NCBI GenBank assembly: GCA_025917655.1
Contig: CP084619.1
Location: forward strand, 4,197,001 to 4,261,000
Direction: 5' to 3'
From: Chlorella sorokiniana
Taxonomy: Eukaryota; Chlorophyta; Trebouxiophyceae; Chlorellales; Chlorellaceae
Length of the DNA stretch: 64,000 nt
Shown: in pieces, positions 38,799 through 50,263 of the stretch
Position numbering within the stretch: the stretch's first letter is position 1
Layout: each line of letters opens with the position of its first letter
Notes under the pieces: model-generated
Database searches by the model: none
What the model saw: the letters and a program-made list of their open reading frames with translations, nothing else
Told to the model about the DNA's origin: nothing
Made by a program: the position numbers and the translations under genes

Positions 38799-41499
38799 TC
38801 AGTCAAAGCCGCGGTTCAGGCGGGCGCGCAGCACGCGCTGCAGCGCAATGGCAAAGGCGGCGGTGCGCAGCGGGATGCCGTCCTGCTGGCTCAGCTCCCA
38901 GATTCCGCGGAATGCGTCTGTCATGACTGCGGGAGGAGGAATGAAGAAAGGACCGCACATTAATCCTCTCGTAGGGCCGCCGAGCGTCAGCAACTTGCCA
39001 CAGGCCAGCTTCAATGCCCCCGCTCACCCACACCCATCTACCCACACCACCACCACCACAGCCCAAGCTCACCCGTCTCCAGGCGCGCATTCACCTCCTC
39101 CTCGCTCCAGCGCAGCAGCTGCAGGTTCTGGACCCACTCGAAGTAGCTGACGACCACCCCGCCGCCGTTGGTGTAGATGTCGGGCAGCACGGTGATGCCG
39201 CGGCGGCGCAGCACGGCGTCGCCCTCGGGTGTGGTGGGGCCGTTGGCGGCCTCAGCAACAATCTGCGCCCGGAGGGGGGTCCAAGGGAGGTTAAGGAGTG
39301 GATCGGGGGAACCCAGCAGGAGGTGAAAGAGGGTTGGGATGGTACGGCCGGGCGTGACAGACACCTCTCCACACGTGGGCCACACAGCAGCTCCCCTCTA
39401 CTACCCGCCTGCGTCCGACGCTGGCTCCCCCCCCTTCCCCCACCCCCAGCCGCCCTTACCTTGCACTGCAGGGCGCCCGCGTTGTCCTCGGTAATCACAC
39501 CACCAATGGCGGCAGGGATCAGCACGTCGCAGGGCACGCTCAGTATGTTTTCCTTGGGCAGCGACGCGCCGCCGGGGAAGGAGGCCAGGCTGCAGGGTGA
39601 AAGGTGGGCAGGGCCGCCCAGGTCACCGCACCCCGCGATTGGCGTGTTTGAAAGACGAGGTAGCTTGGCAGGCTGAATGGCATGCTTCCAAGGTAGCTGC
39701 GCCCTGCAACTGACCCACCTGTTGCTGGCGGCGACGTGGCGGCAGAGGGCCGGGATGTCCAGCCCAGCCTGGCACGCCACCGCGCCGTAGGCATCAGCCA
39801 CCGCCACCACGCGGCCGCCCTGCTGGTGCAGGATCTGGGCTGCCCAGGAGCCAACGTTGCCAAAGCCCTGCTCAAGCAGGGGGTTCAGGGTTTGCTTGGT
39901 GGGGGACACCGGCAGCCGAGCGTGGTTGGCGCGCGGCTTGCTGGCTGCAGGACCAGCAGCTCAGATTGGGGGCGGCACCTCGGCAGCAGACCCTGCTCCG
40001 CAGCAGCGCTGCGCCTTGGCTCGCCTGGATCACAAAGGTCTTGCCCTCCACCTCGCCCATGCCCAGCGCGCAGCAGCTCGCGGATGGCAAAGGCGGTGCC
40101 GCGCCCGTGCTGCGTCGCGCCCCAGGGAGCCGTGCAGCCACACGGGCTGCGGGGCGGGCAGGGCGAGTGCTGGGGTGTCAGAGAACTGGCAGGCACACCG
40201 GTAAGCCAGCCAGCCCTAGGAGCATTCACACCATCCCCGCCCAAGTACACGATCCCTCCCGCTCCTGCCGTCTCACGTTTGGCCGCCACCTGCGGTTGAC
40301 CCCTGCTGCCTCACCTGCCGCTCCCCACGCGACGCCCCAGCCCTGCCCCAGCCCACCTTGCCGGTGACGATGCCGGGGGTGAAGCCGTTGGTGCGGGAGA
40401 ACTCGTCAAAGAGCCAGGCCATCTCGCGGGCGCCGGTGTTCATGTCGGGGGCAGGGATGTCGGCGTGGTCGCCCAGCACGGGGCGCAGGGCCTGAGAGAC
40501 GCGGGGGGGAAGCGAAGAAGGCGCCAGGATAAAGTTTGAGACAGTGCCTCACGTTGTCACAACAGAGACTGAAGGGCAACGACGGTGCCAGGCAGAGCAC
40601 CAGCTTGAGCCCCACGGACGAGCCCATCATGGCAATGGAAACTGGAAACCAGGGGGCCACGCATGCAGCACCTTGAGACACAAGGCAGCGCGCCCAGGCT
40701 GGCTCCGCAATCACCTGCGCCAGCTTGCGCGTCAGGATCTCCAGCTCCCGCTCAGACAGGTCGCGTGGGTCAACGCACACGCCGCCCTTGGCCCCCCAAA
40801 GGGGATGTCCATCACAGCCGTCTTCCACGTCATCAGCGACGCCAGGCTGCGCAGGGGGCGGTGGATTGCCGGCTCGAGGCAGGACAGGGGGAAGGGCATC
40901 TGCGGCCTGTGGCTCGTAATGGAGGGGGGGGCTTCACTGCACATGCACCTCCCTCCCCTGCAAGTAACTTGCATCCAGCATGCCGGTGCTGCTTGGGAGG
41001 CCACTCGCCTGCGCACGTCGTCCAGGTCCACGTGCGGGTGGAAGCGCAGGCCGCCCTTGTAGGGCCCCCTGGAGTTGTCGTGCTGCACGCGGTACGCGGC
41101 AAAGGTCGCCACCTCGCCGCTGTCGCGCAGCAGGCTCAGCGTGACGGCCACCTCACGCTGCGGGCTCAGCAGCAGCGCGCGCTGTGCGGGCGGCAGACCC
41201 AGGTGGTCCAAAGCCTGCAAGCAGGTCAACGGGCGGGAAACCGAGGTGAGGTGGACAGCGGGAGCACAGACACTGGACAGACGGTGCGAGAGGGTTGTGA
41301 TAAGAACAGCCGGCGGTCACAGCACAGACGACCCTTGTAGACTTTCTCCAGCATTCTGTGAACTCGCCTCGCCAATGAACTTGTTGGTGTTGGCGGCGGC
41401 AGAGGCAGGGGCGCGCGGCGTGCGCATTGCCAGCTTCCTTGCAGAGCTGGGAGCGGACGGCGGCGCCGCCGCTACCTTCCAGTCACCCTGCAGTGGCAT
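38799..41499 (-). CDS. GDH: Glutamate dehydrogenase (hexameric NAD(P)-type)
   Basis: It interconverts glutamate with 2-oxoglutarate and ammonium. The start at 41499 ([20 protein letters not shown]) opens a basic, Ala/Ser/Pro-rich leader; 41526 is an in-frame alternative. The core reads FIGE joined across a GC-AG intron (41215-41367) to [20 protein letters not shown], then [20 protein letters not shown] with the substrate lysine, [35 protein letters not shown] and [19 protein letters not shown]. The NAD(P) fold has [20 protein letters not shown] and [39 protein letters not shown] and [17 protein letters not shown] follow, then [17 protein letters not shown], stop at 38799. A six-C run at 40792-40797 breaks the frame inside the invariant FGGAKGG motif, probably a sequence error. 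Coenzyme preference is not decidable by eye. Confidence 0.92.
41215..41367 (-). other. GC-AG intron in GDH
   Basis: The coding strand reads ggcgag|gcgagt ... cttgcag|gctttgg. Only a GC donor keeps FIGE-ALDHLG in frame; the nearest GT (four bases on) would break it. GAG|GCGAGT resembles the usual GC-AG donor consensus AG|GCAAGT. Confidence 0.7.
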
Positions 41500-41968
41500 G
41501 GCGTGCGTTCGGCGGCGGCGATACATAGATCACGGGTCCAAACTGCGGCGAGGGTCAGGGCACGTGCATTCTGCACGTGTGGTCCCACAACTGCTAGGGC
41601 ATGGCGCCACAGATTGGGTGGGGGACTGCACTGACCCTTATGCATGAGCGACATACCTCGAGCTGCATTTCTTCTGTGTGTGAGGCGTCGAACTCCAGCG
41701 AGGGAACCACTGAGGGCAGAGTCATTGCGACCAGAACTTGCGGTTTGTCTTTGTGCGTCGTTGAGTAAGATAGAAAGCTGCGATAGTAGGCAGAATTGGC
41801 GTTTTGAATGCCGTATTGATTGCTGACCCGCAGGATCTGGGTTCCGAAAGGTAACGACCCCGCTGAGCTGGACCCCAGCGTGCACTTGGCGCCCAGCAGA
41901 CAGGAGGCGCCCGTAGCCCTAAACTCATCCCGCCTGACCTGATTGGCCGCCACGAAGAGCAAAGCCAT
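41483..41968 (-). CDS. Small novel two-exon protein overlapping the GDH start
   Basis: The start at 41968 opens 104 codons (MALLFVAANQVRRDEFRATG; ILRVSNQYGIQNANSAYYRS; DKPQVLVAMTLPSVVPSLEF). A strong donor (ctcgag|gtatgtcg) and acceptor (ctcgccgcag) define a 114-bp intron (41543-41656). The second exon adds [19 protein letters not shown], stop at 41483, giving 123 residues. The composition is clearly protein-like and less GC-biased than random frames, but I do not recognise it. Its last exon overlaps the GDH start codons (41499/41526) in another frame on the same strand. The two transcripts may therefore overlap, or exon 1 may be an alternative 5' exon of GDH. Confidence 0.55.
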
Positions 41969-42155
41969 TGTCACAGCACACAAGTTGACACGTTGAGAAA
42001 CTGCACGCGGCTAGAGGTCGCCCGCCCTGCTGCGGCCGCTGCCGCCAGCCGGACCTGCCGCCACCTGTGTTGCTGCGCAGCACCTGGCGCCAACAGAGCA
42101 GCCCGCTGATGCAGAAAAGCGAGGGAGTGTGCGCTGTGCACTGGCTAGTGAACAT

Positions 42156-42160
42156 TTACA
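42156..42160 (-). terminator. TGTAA poly(A) signal of the DUF1802 gene
   Basis: Coding-strand TGTAA lies about 131 bases past the stop at 42291. It supports that stop over the alternative frame ending at 42011, which would place the signal inside the coding region. Confidence 0.5.
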
Positions 42161-42290
42161 ACGTGAAGGGCACCCGAGAAAGAGAGCTCGCAACGCCAGG
42201 CATGTCCGGGGTGTACTGAGGAGCAGCTCTACACGCAACCAGCGAGGCAGCAGGCAGGTGGGCAGGGCATTTGAGACCGGCAGGGGCGGC

Positions 42291-43335
42291 TCATGCGTCG
42301 AAGACAAGATCCTGCAGGTCTGCAAGCTGCCCCAGCTGCCGACGGCACAGCGCCTGCCGCTCGGCAAAGGCAGCGGCGTCCAGCGCTGGCGGCCCGCCCC
42401 GGCAACCTCCCCCAGCCCCAGCTGCGCGGCGTCGCCAAGCGGCACCCAGGAGAAACAGCCCCAGAAGTCGTCTCGCGGCTCCAGCGCCAGTGGCGGCGCC
42501 AGGCGGTACGCCCGTACCTCCAGCACGGTGATGGGCTGCCGTGGCCGCCAACGCAGCCGGTTTTCGAGGAAGCCGGGCGCCCACGCGTGCAGCTCGTCCA
42601 GCAGCTGTAGCACCGCAGGGTCAAAGGTGGTCCAGGCACCCGTGACGCGCGCCGCGGTCGCAAACGACAGCCGCGGCTGCGCGCGCGGGTCGTACCGAGT
42701 CTCGGCGGCATACCGCTGCGCTGCTGCCGGTTTCAGCAGCTGTACAGGGGTCATGGGGTGCAGCGGCAAAGGTGTTAAAACATTGATGAGTGTAGGGAGA
42801 CCCTGCCAATAATCACGGGCTGCAGGGTGCGTGTTGAAACAGAGTCGACGCACAGCGCCGCCAAGTCCAAATGTGTTCACGGCCGCCCACCTCTGCATCC
42901 GTGTGGAAGCTGGTTGGAAACAAAACAAAGTAACGAGCCGCAGGCTTGAATGTGGGCTCCTTGATGCCGCCCTTGCGAAGCAGGATCTGCAGGGGGCCAG
43001 CGCCACTCGACTCAGTTACGCGCAACCATTGCGTCACCATTTCAGCCATGCCTTCCGGCGCAGCTCACCGTCTGCTCGCCAGCAGCTACGGCGGCACAGG
43101 TTGGGGCCCACTCTTTGAGTGCTAGAAGCTGACCAAGTGATGCTGCAGAGCTGCCAGAGCTGCTTGCCGTGGCTGCTTGGTCGGGAGCCTGCTCAGCAGC
43201 GGCAGCACTGGTCGCCGCGGCTCGCCACCTTGCACTCCGCCTTGAGCCGGGTTGCAGGAGTTCACGGCTGCGTGAGAAGCGGCCCTCACGCAGCACCGCC
43301 GGAACTGCGCCTTGCAGAAAGTGAGAGGAGAGCAT
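42291..43335 (-). CDS. DUF1802 family protein
   Basis: DUF1802 proteins occur in cyanobacteria, plastid-bearing eukaryotes and other bacteria; their function is unknown. The start at 43335 gives MLSSHFLQGAVPAVLREGRF and an Arg/Ala/Ser-rich leader that could be a transit peptide. The domain begins LALKEWAPTCAAVAAGEQTV, is spliced to ILLRKGGIKEPTFKPAARYF and VLFPTSFHTDAE (the family's hallmark LLRKGGI and FLLFPT motifs), then continues LLKPAAAQRYAAETRYDPRA, HAWAPGFLENRLRWRPRQPI and TVLEVRAYRLAPPLAL. The end is ambiguous. One frame runs on to 42011 with unlikely composition; another gives LDAAAFAERQALCRRQLGQL and DLQDLVFDA, stop at 42291, which looks like real protein. A single-base slip near 42390-42420 would join them. 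Confidence 0.8.
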
Positions 43336-44184
43336 CGAGCGGTGTCGCTGCCCTTTCCTGTTCAATGAATAGTGTGCAAGGATGCACTGCTAGAAGATAT
43401 GCACAATGCGGTGATTAGATTATTACAGCCGGCAGGGCAGGCAACCGTGCGTGCGGCCATGGCGGCGCCACATAGGCTCCATCTGCGCAGCAGTGTGGGT
43501 GTGGGACTGTGGCCTATACAGAAAAGCCCAGCATCACTTCCAGACATAAGTACGCTGAATGAACCTGCTTTCAACGAACCGAGTGTAGAGATACCTGGCA
43601 GTGTCCAGTGTCCGAGCGGCACGTGGTCGCTGCTCCTAGGGTGTCGGGAGGGCAACTGCATAGGCATCTACAGCTCTCAGGGTTTTGAAAGGTCAATGCC
43701 ATCAAATAAATGCATGTCAATGGGGTTCTGCTTGCTGATGGGGTTCTCTGAAGTGCGGTGGCAAGAGGCAGTGCTCACTGCCGCCGGCAGCAGTGCAGCG
43801 AATGTGAGGCTTCAGGCGCCCTCACCACGTTTGTGACGTCTCTTCACCGCTTGTTGCTCTTCACATTGGGTAGATTTTAGGAACAAGGAGGCGACAAAGG
43901 AGGAGAGCGACAAAGGGGGCTTATCGCCTTGTCGACGCCGTCCTCGCATGTTTGTGACATTCCTGTAGCAATAAAGGGCTAAATAAAGACATAATGAAGC
44001 CCGATGGTATCGCGCCTCTTCCGTACTGAAGTCGCTCATTTGCCCCAGAGCGTTTCCTGGGCGGAAAGTCGCTGCCCTTCACTCATGCATTGTAATTACA
44101 TATTGAAGATTACCATACACGCGGCGTCGCATCCACCGGTGACTTGCCGCCGGTAGTTGTGGCCGCCGGCCTTTGTTTTCAACC
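43336..44184. promoter_or_regulatory. Long divergent intergenic region, DUF1802 and ankyrin genes
   Basis: These 849 bp are AT-richer than any gene here, especially 43680-44110. Open frames on each strand (43372-43836 plus; 43812-44039 minus) lack domain matches and splice support, so I do not call them genes. A shared promoter region is likely. Confidence 0.45.
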
Positions 44185-46517
44185 ATGCGGCGCAGGGAGG
44201 ATCTCAAGCGCCAGGCTATCTGCGGCAGAAACACAATGTGTCATGGGTCAGCCATCGAGGGCCACTCGAGAGCTCCTAACTCCCCGGCTCCTGGTGCTGT
44301 GGATACAACTGCCGCTGGCGCCCACCCGCTTGAACAGCAACCCTGCAGCGTGCCATTGCCGCGCCAACCTGCGACAGGAGAGGACAGTGTGCTGTCTGGG
44401 TCGGAGGGCGACAAGCAAGCCGCAGCCGGGGTCTGCCAGCAGCTGCAGGAATTGGCTGCAGCAGGCCGCGTGGCGGAGGTGCGGCGGCTGCTGGCCGCAG
44501 ACCTTCACCTGCTGGATGCAGCCGGCCCCGACGGCCTGGCAGCCCTGCACCACGCCTCCCAGAACATGCAGCTGGAAGCTACAGAGGCCCTGCTCCTGGC
44601 TGGAGCAGACGCCAGCGTGGGCAGCTGCGACGCCGGCGCCGACGGCCCCCCGCCGGTACCACTCCCCTGCACTTCGCCGCCGTGAGCGACGCGCCAGGCG
44701 GGGCACGCATGGTGCGCCTGCTGCTCAACCACGGGGCGGATGCAGCGGCCGCAGACAGCAACAGCGCCACCGCTCTGCACCAGGCTGCAGCTTTCTCTTT
44801 CGGCACACAGTCGCTGCTCTGCCTGGCACGCCACAGCCCCCGACAGCTGTGCGCGGCTGCCGGCCACCGCCGGGAATCACCTGTGCACATCCTGTGCCGA
44901 CGCCTCGACGAGCCGGAGCCCAGCGTGCCGCTTTCCATGCTGCACGCCCTGGCAGCGGCAGGCATGCTGCATGGGCCCAGCCTACACCAGACTGATGCCC
45001 AGGGCAAGACCCCGCTGTGCATGGCAGCCTCGGCGGGCCACGCAGAAGCCGTCAGCCTGCTGCTGGCCTGTGGCGCTTCACCAGACGCAGGTTGCTGCCA
45101 GTCCTGCACCAAAAACTTGCCAGAACAGCCTACTTGCCTCCCTTGTTGGCCCGGCAGGGCGCGGTGGCATGCAGAGGGCAGCCTGGAGGCAGTGAGGGCA
45201 ATGCTCAGGGTGCACACCTGCCCACTGGCCGCGGCGTGCTGCCACCCACGGGGGCACGAGGCAGCCCTGCTGCTGCTGGCCGCCGGGCGAGCGCCCAGGG
45301 GCTGAGCCCACAGGCGCTGTACCGTGCAGCGCGCAAAGGCAGGGCGGATGTGGCGGCAGCGCTGCTGGAGGCAGGTGCCCCCTGCGACTCCGGCTTCCCG
45401 CTGTTGCGGGCTGTCAGTGCGGGGAATGAGGAGCTTGTGGCGGCGCTCTTGGATGGAGGTGAGAGTAGGTATGCGTGTTTCAGGCAAGCACGCCTGCACT
45501 CTCCCGCACCACACCTGGCCCCATGCCCCTGTCGCTGCAGGGGTGGATCCCAACTGCTATGGTGACCCTATCGCCGCCATGGAGCTGGCCAGGGCTGCCA
45601 TGGAGGAGGGCGGGAGCGCCTGCTGCAGCACTTGCTGCTGCCAGCTGAGCTGGAACAGGAGACGGCTGGGGAAGCGGGCCAGCATGAACGGCGTGGCGGG
45701 CTAAGGGCCAGCAGAGGCGCACTGGAGCTGCCCAAGGACATTGACCAAATGCCCGTCAACTTTGTGGACTGGGCCGTGAAGTACGGCAGCCTTGAGCAGC
45801 TGCGTCTCCTCCTTGCTGCCGGCTGCCCGGTGCACAGCTGGCCGGGGGAGCCTGCCCCGCTGCACTCTGCAGCGCGGCGGCTCGACACGGAGCGCTGCCG
45901 CATGCTCCTTGCCGCGGGGGCGCCTGCGGCTGAGCTGTGGCAGGGCAGGCACTCTGCCCTCGACTGCGCTCTCGCCCTGTGCACCGACCCGGAGCTGGTG
46001 AGCGTGTGCAGCGGGGAGGAGGTGTGCTGGTGCAGCAGGCTTCCACACCGCGCTTGCTGGCCATCCTGCCAACACTTGGGCCCCTCTGCCTTACCCGCAG
46101 ATTGCGCTGACTTCCTATCAGACAGCTGGCGCCAGTGCTTCCACCGAGCGCCAGCTGCTGGAGTTGATTGAGCTGCTGGTGTGCGCTTGGACGCCCCTTT
46201 GCTGGTTCCAGCGGGAGCTTGCGGGCCATGGTGCGCAGGCTGGCGGCGGCCACCTGGGTCAAGGCATCTTCGTTCACGACAGCTTGATGCTGGCGCTGGG
46301 CCTGCCGCCCTGGAGCCCCACGGTGCACGGGCACTGGCCGCTGGCTTTCCAGCAGGCGGCCAGAGCTGTGCTGCTGGTGCTGAGCCAGCGCGGCTTGGCG
46401 CGGCCGGGGCGCAGCCACCAGGGCCGGGCCGCGGCTCGGCTGCGTCTGCCCGCTGAAATCTGCTCTTCTATCATCTATTATATGGCCTGGCCCGTGAGCT
46501 GCTGGGTGGCGCCGTAG
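44185..46517 (+). CDS. Ankyrin-repeat protein
   Basis: The start at 44185 gives MRRREDLKRQAICG and a low-complexity leader. Ankyrin repeats then begin: ELAAAGRVAEVRRLLAADLH, GLAALHHASQNMQLEATEAL, TPLHFAAVSDAPGGARMVRL, TALHQAAAFSF, GKTPLCMAASAGHAEAVSLL, GHEAALLLLAAG, LYRAARKGRADVAAALLEAG, LRAVSAGNEELVAALLDGG, WAVKYGSLEQLRLLLAAGCP and LHSAARRLDTERCRMLLAAG. At least ten repeats span most of the chain. The C-terminus (RLRLPAEICSSIIYYMAWPV) is hydrophobic, resembling the short terminal boxes of some ankyrin adaptors, stop at 46517. A six-C run at 44646-44651 breaks the frame just before TPLHFAAV and needs one more base for the consensus, probably a sequence error. Ankyrin repeats mediate protein binding; the partner is unknown. 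Confidence 0.85.
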
Positions 46518-46973
46518 CCAGTTGTAAGGTTTGGGTTGGAGCCGCGGCGGCGGGCAAGGGCGGGGGCGGGGTGTCCTGCCAAGGAAGGTGCCAGAGGGTG
46601 CTGGCACCCCGTTTATCACTTATGGGCGGGTCATTAGAGGAGTTTTGCCGTGCCAGCGGGAGGGCCGGTCTGGCACTCTGCCCCGGGTGTGTGGCGTGCA
46701 CGGCTTGTGTGCTGCTCCTGCTGCTAGTGCTGAGCCGCTGCTGAGGGTCGCTCAGCACAGCAGGTCGCCCACTGTAGTTGCTATCAGCTGCTCTTGTGCG
46801 CCCGGCTTCTCGCTGGCCTTTCAAGCCTCGGCATCCTCGGCCCCCTCGCTTCTCTTCCAGACCCCCGATTTAAGCGCCCAGCCCCGCAGTCCCGTCAGTG
46901 GGGCCTACCGCGCACACAGAACCTGCGATCAGGGCTCCCAAGCAGCCTGTATGCAGGCGGCTTGAGCTCGTAG
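46518..46973. promoter_or_regulatory. Intergenic region upstream of the 46974 gene
   Basis: These 456 bp must include the promoter of the next plus-strand gene. No clear core element and no additional gene are seen. Confidence 0.4.
46523..46527 (+). terminator. TGTAA element after the ankyrin gene
   Basis: TGTAA starts six bases after the stop at 46517, matching the green-algal poly(A) signal in sequence. Confidence 0.4.
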
Positions 46974-49900
46974 ATGGCCTCGGCGGTGAACGAGCTAGGC
47001 CAGCTGCTGAGGGGAGGAGAGGCCCCGCAGGACGCAAATCACGCAGCCGCGAGCAACCAGGCAGTAGCAGGGGCAGTGGCGGCGGCGGGCAAGGTGCCGG
47101 GTGTGGACATCTCCAAGCTCAGCCAGCTTTCCGACTTTGCAGACAAGGAGCTGCAGCAGAGCAAGCCCACAGCTTTCTCGCAGGACTCGCTCATTGAACC
47201 ACCACCCAACCCGCTGGCCTTCCAGCAGGCGTCGCAGCCCGCCGACATCCCAGCCCCGGTGCTCCCCGACAGCCAGAACATGAGCGCCCTGCCGCCGGGC
47301 GCCACGCCCGGCTCCGCCGCCGCCGCCGCCGAGGAGCAGCAGAAGCAGATGCAGGCGATGGCGGCGGGCACGCTGCCCATCCCCATGGATGCAGCGCAGA
47401 TGATGGCGCTGATGCCGGGCGTGCTAGGCATGGCCGACTGGGGCCACCTGGCGGTGCGCGGGCTGCCGCCGCTCCGACCCCTGCCCCGCCAACCCACAGC
47501 ACAGCAGCCTGCCGCGGCGTGCCCGTGCCTGCGTCACTGCTGCCTCGCCACCGCTCTCTGCTCGATGCTGCTTTAAGCCGCATGCTGAGCCCCTACCACT
47601 GCGCTGCCTCCTCAGGTGCCCCACATGGAGCCTGACCTGGCGGATCAGCCCGGCCCGCGCAGCAAGAGCGGCAAGCCTACGCGGCGCGGCCCCATGGATG
47701 AGATGCGCCAGCTGGTCCGCATCTTGGTCAAGGTGCGTCCGACCCTGGCCTCCTGCATAGCGCACGGCCATTGGCCGCCGCTCAGGTTCGCCGCTGCTGT
47801 TGCGGTGGCGAGGGCAGCCTCCCGCGACGCCAGCAAGCAGCCCGTGGCAGCGGTGCCGCGTGCCCGCCGCACACACCGGCTGCTCACCCCACCCATTCCC
47901 GCCCTGCCGCCTGCAGCTGTTGCCACAGTCCATCGCGTACATCGGCGCCAACGAGGAGGCGGGGGGCGGCAACCGCATCAGCGAGGAGCAGATCAAGGGG
48001 TACCTGGAGAAGACGCTGGGGGAGGCGCGCGGCCGGCCTGGGGGTGAGCGCCGCCGACGCCCGCCCCTCGCCCGCCACTGAACCTTGCCGCCCCGCCTCA
48101 GCGCCGATTGACGCTTAACGCTGCCTCCCGGATGAGCCTGGCGTCCCGGGGAACTGTGCGCGGCCCCGCACTCCTCCCCTCACTCTGCCCCCTCCCATCG
48201 GGCCTCGCAGGTGCCCAACGGCTGGTACAGCTATGTGGCAGAGCTGTTCACCTGGGCGCTGGGGCGCCCGTTGACGAGGAGCAGTGCAAAAAGTGTGCCA
48301 AGCGCGAGCCCGGGCGCAGGTGGGGGCCAGCCAGAAACAGGGCAGCGTCTCGCAGCGCCAGCTGGGCATTGCGTCCAGCTGGTCAATGCATCATCCAAAC
48401 ACCCCTTCAGATGGTGCCTGCCTGTGCCACAGCCAGCCTTGCCGTGGCTGCCGCCAGCACGCATGCTGGAAGCCGCGACGCAACAGACTCGCGCAGGCCT
48501 CCCTAGTTCCCAGTCCCCGGTCCCAACCAGCCCCTTGTCCTCCGACGCGCAGCTGGGAGGCGCTGGACGGCGAGCTGGCGGCCATCGGGGTGCACCCACA
48601 CTGCTGGCCCCTGCCGCTGACGCTGGTTGCGGTGCGCGAGGCGGAGAAGAACCCCATCGCGCAGCCCATCCCGCAGATGCCTACCGTGAAGCGCAGCGGC
48701 GAGGGAGAGGGCTCGGTGAGCGAGGGCTCCTCCGTGCTGCGCCGTCCTGTCAGCCCCGTTTGCCCTGCTGCAAGCCCTGCCACCCATGCCTCAACTCATG
48801 TACGTGGCGCGCACAAGCGCCGCCCCCGGCACGCCGCCCCTGCCGCCGCCGCCCCCTCCCCCATCACGGACAAACACATGCACGCGCTCACCACCCATCC
48901 ACCCTCCTCTGGTTTCTTTCCTCCAGGCGCGCCGTGTGCGTTCCTCCAGCTCCGCCGCCACCCTGGACCTGGATCGCATGAGCGAGTACGACCTGTGGAA
49001 GCTGGCTGCTGATGCGCTGACCGCCGCCACCAACAAGTCCAACACATGTGGGTAGCGCTCTGGCCTGCTGCCTGGCTGCCTGGGCGCTGCTGCATGCTTG
49101 CCCTGCGGCGCTGTGTTAAGTCAGCCGCTGCGGCAGCTGTCTGCGGCACTTGCTTGCAGCCGTATTGTGACTTTCCTTGCTCCGTTTTGGGCTCGCCGCC
49201 CCCTCCGCTGCCCCCCCCACTGCATCCCCTCCCACTCCTCTTCCACCATTCTTCTTGGCAGGGCCGCCTGGCCCCCGTCTCCATTGCCCCTTGCTCCCTC
49301 CCACGACATCCCTCAACCCCCTCCTCCCCTGCACAGGCCCTCCCGAGATGCAGCAGGCGCTGGCGGGGGTGAAGAGCGGGGTGAAGGCGCAGGTGGATGT
49401 GCTCACCGGGGGCGGCCTCAACATGCTGCAGTACGTGCCGGTGATGGGCCTGGACGGCAACCCCTCCATGATGGCCTTCCTGGGCGGCATGCAGGGCATG
49501 CCCATGGGCCTGCCCCCGGTGAGCGGCGCGGATGCCAGCAGGAGCCCTGCGCCTCGCCCGGTGCCTTGCCGGCGGGTTCCGGCCTGCGCCTGCTTGCGCT
49601 GGCGGCATGGACGGTGCACGGGGACGGCGCCTGCAGACGAGTGTTTAAGACGGTTGATGCGCGCAGGTCGCTGGGCAGCTGGTGGGCGCCGACGGCCAGC
49701 TGCTGGCGGCAGACGGCGGCGTGGCTGCTGCTGCCGCCGCTGCGGCCGCTGCGCAAGGCGTGGCCACGGGGAGACGGTGGCGGCGGGGCGCCGCTGCCCC
49801 CCGGCGCTGCAGGGCTTGCCCGACGATGTGGAGGAGCGTGCAGCCAAGCGCCCGCGGCAGGAGGGCGAGGAGGTTGCGTCGGGGGAGCGGCATGCGGACA

Positions 49901-50263
49901 AGGTATAATAGCGCATGGCAGCCAGGGTACGCTCCGCCGCACGCCGCCTGCTTGGCTGCCCTGCCATGCCGCGTGCCGCTTCCGTGCCGCGCTCACGCCC
50001 GCCACATGCCACGCGCGCTTGCCTGCTGTTCGGTGCGTTTGACAGCGCGTTGGCTGTGCTAGGCATGTGCCTGCTCACCTGTTTCGCTCCGCCTCACCCT
50101 GCCGCCACCCGCAGGGCAAGGCCCCCTGTCCAGCAGCGAGGCTCGCGGCACGCTCATCGGCGCCCTGGGAGGGCTGGGCATGCCCCAGGTGCTGCACGGC
50201 TTTGCGGGCAACAGCGACAGTGCTGCCGACGTCAGCGCTGCCCTGCAGCAGGGCCAGGCATGA
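46974..50263 (+). CDS. Ala/Pro/Gln-rich probable nuclear protein, unknown family
   Basis: The start at 46974 gives MASAVNELGQLLRGGEAPQD, then VDISKLSQLSDFADKELQQS and a proline- and methionine-rich low-complexity part (EEQQKQMQAMAAG; IPMDAAQMMALMPG). A folded-looking middle follows over several exons: PMDEMRQLVRILVK, LLPQSIAYIGANEE, NRISEEQIKGYLEKTLG, VPNGWYSYVAELFTWALG, EEQCKKCAKREPG, WEALDGELAAIGVHPHCWPL and VREAEKNPIAQPIPQMPTVK. Later exons have RMSEYDLWKLAADALTAA, VTGGGLNML-like Gly/Met-rich segments and AKRPRQEGEEV, a possible nuclear signal. The last exon ends EARGTLIGALGGLGMPQVLH and DVSAALQQGQA, stop at 50263. A four-G run at 48261-48264 appears one base short. I cannot name the family; a transcription or chromatin role is a guess from composition. 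Confidence 0.65.

Noticed and set aside
42011-42290. Extension of the DUF1802 protein to 42011
   Set aside because: Residues are low-complexity Cys/Arg/Ser typical of wrong-frame GC-rich DNA, and it would overrun a TGTAA signal.
43372-43836. 154-codon plus-strand frame in the DUF1802-ankyrin spacer
   Set aside because: No domain, no splice support and ordinary composition for AT-richer spacer; could be 5' UTR.
43812-44039. 75-codon minus-strand frame
   Set aside because: No recognisable motif; lies in the same spacer and overlaps the previous frame.
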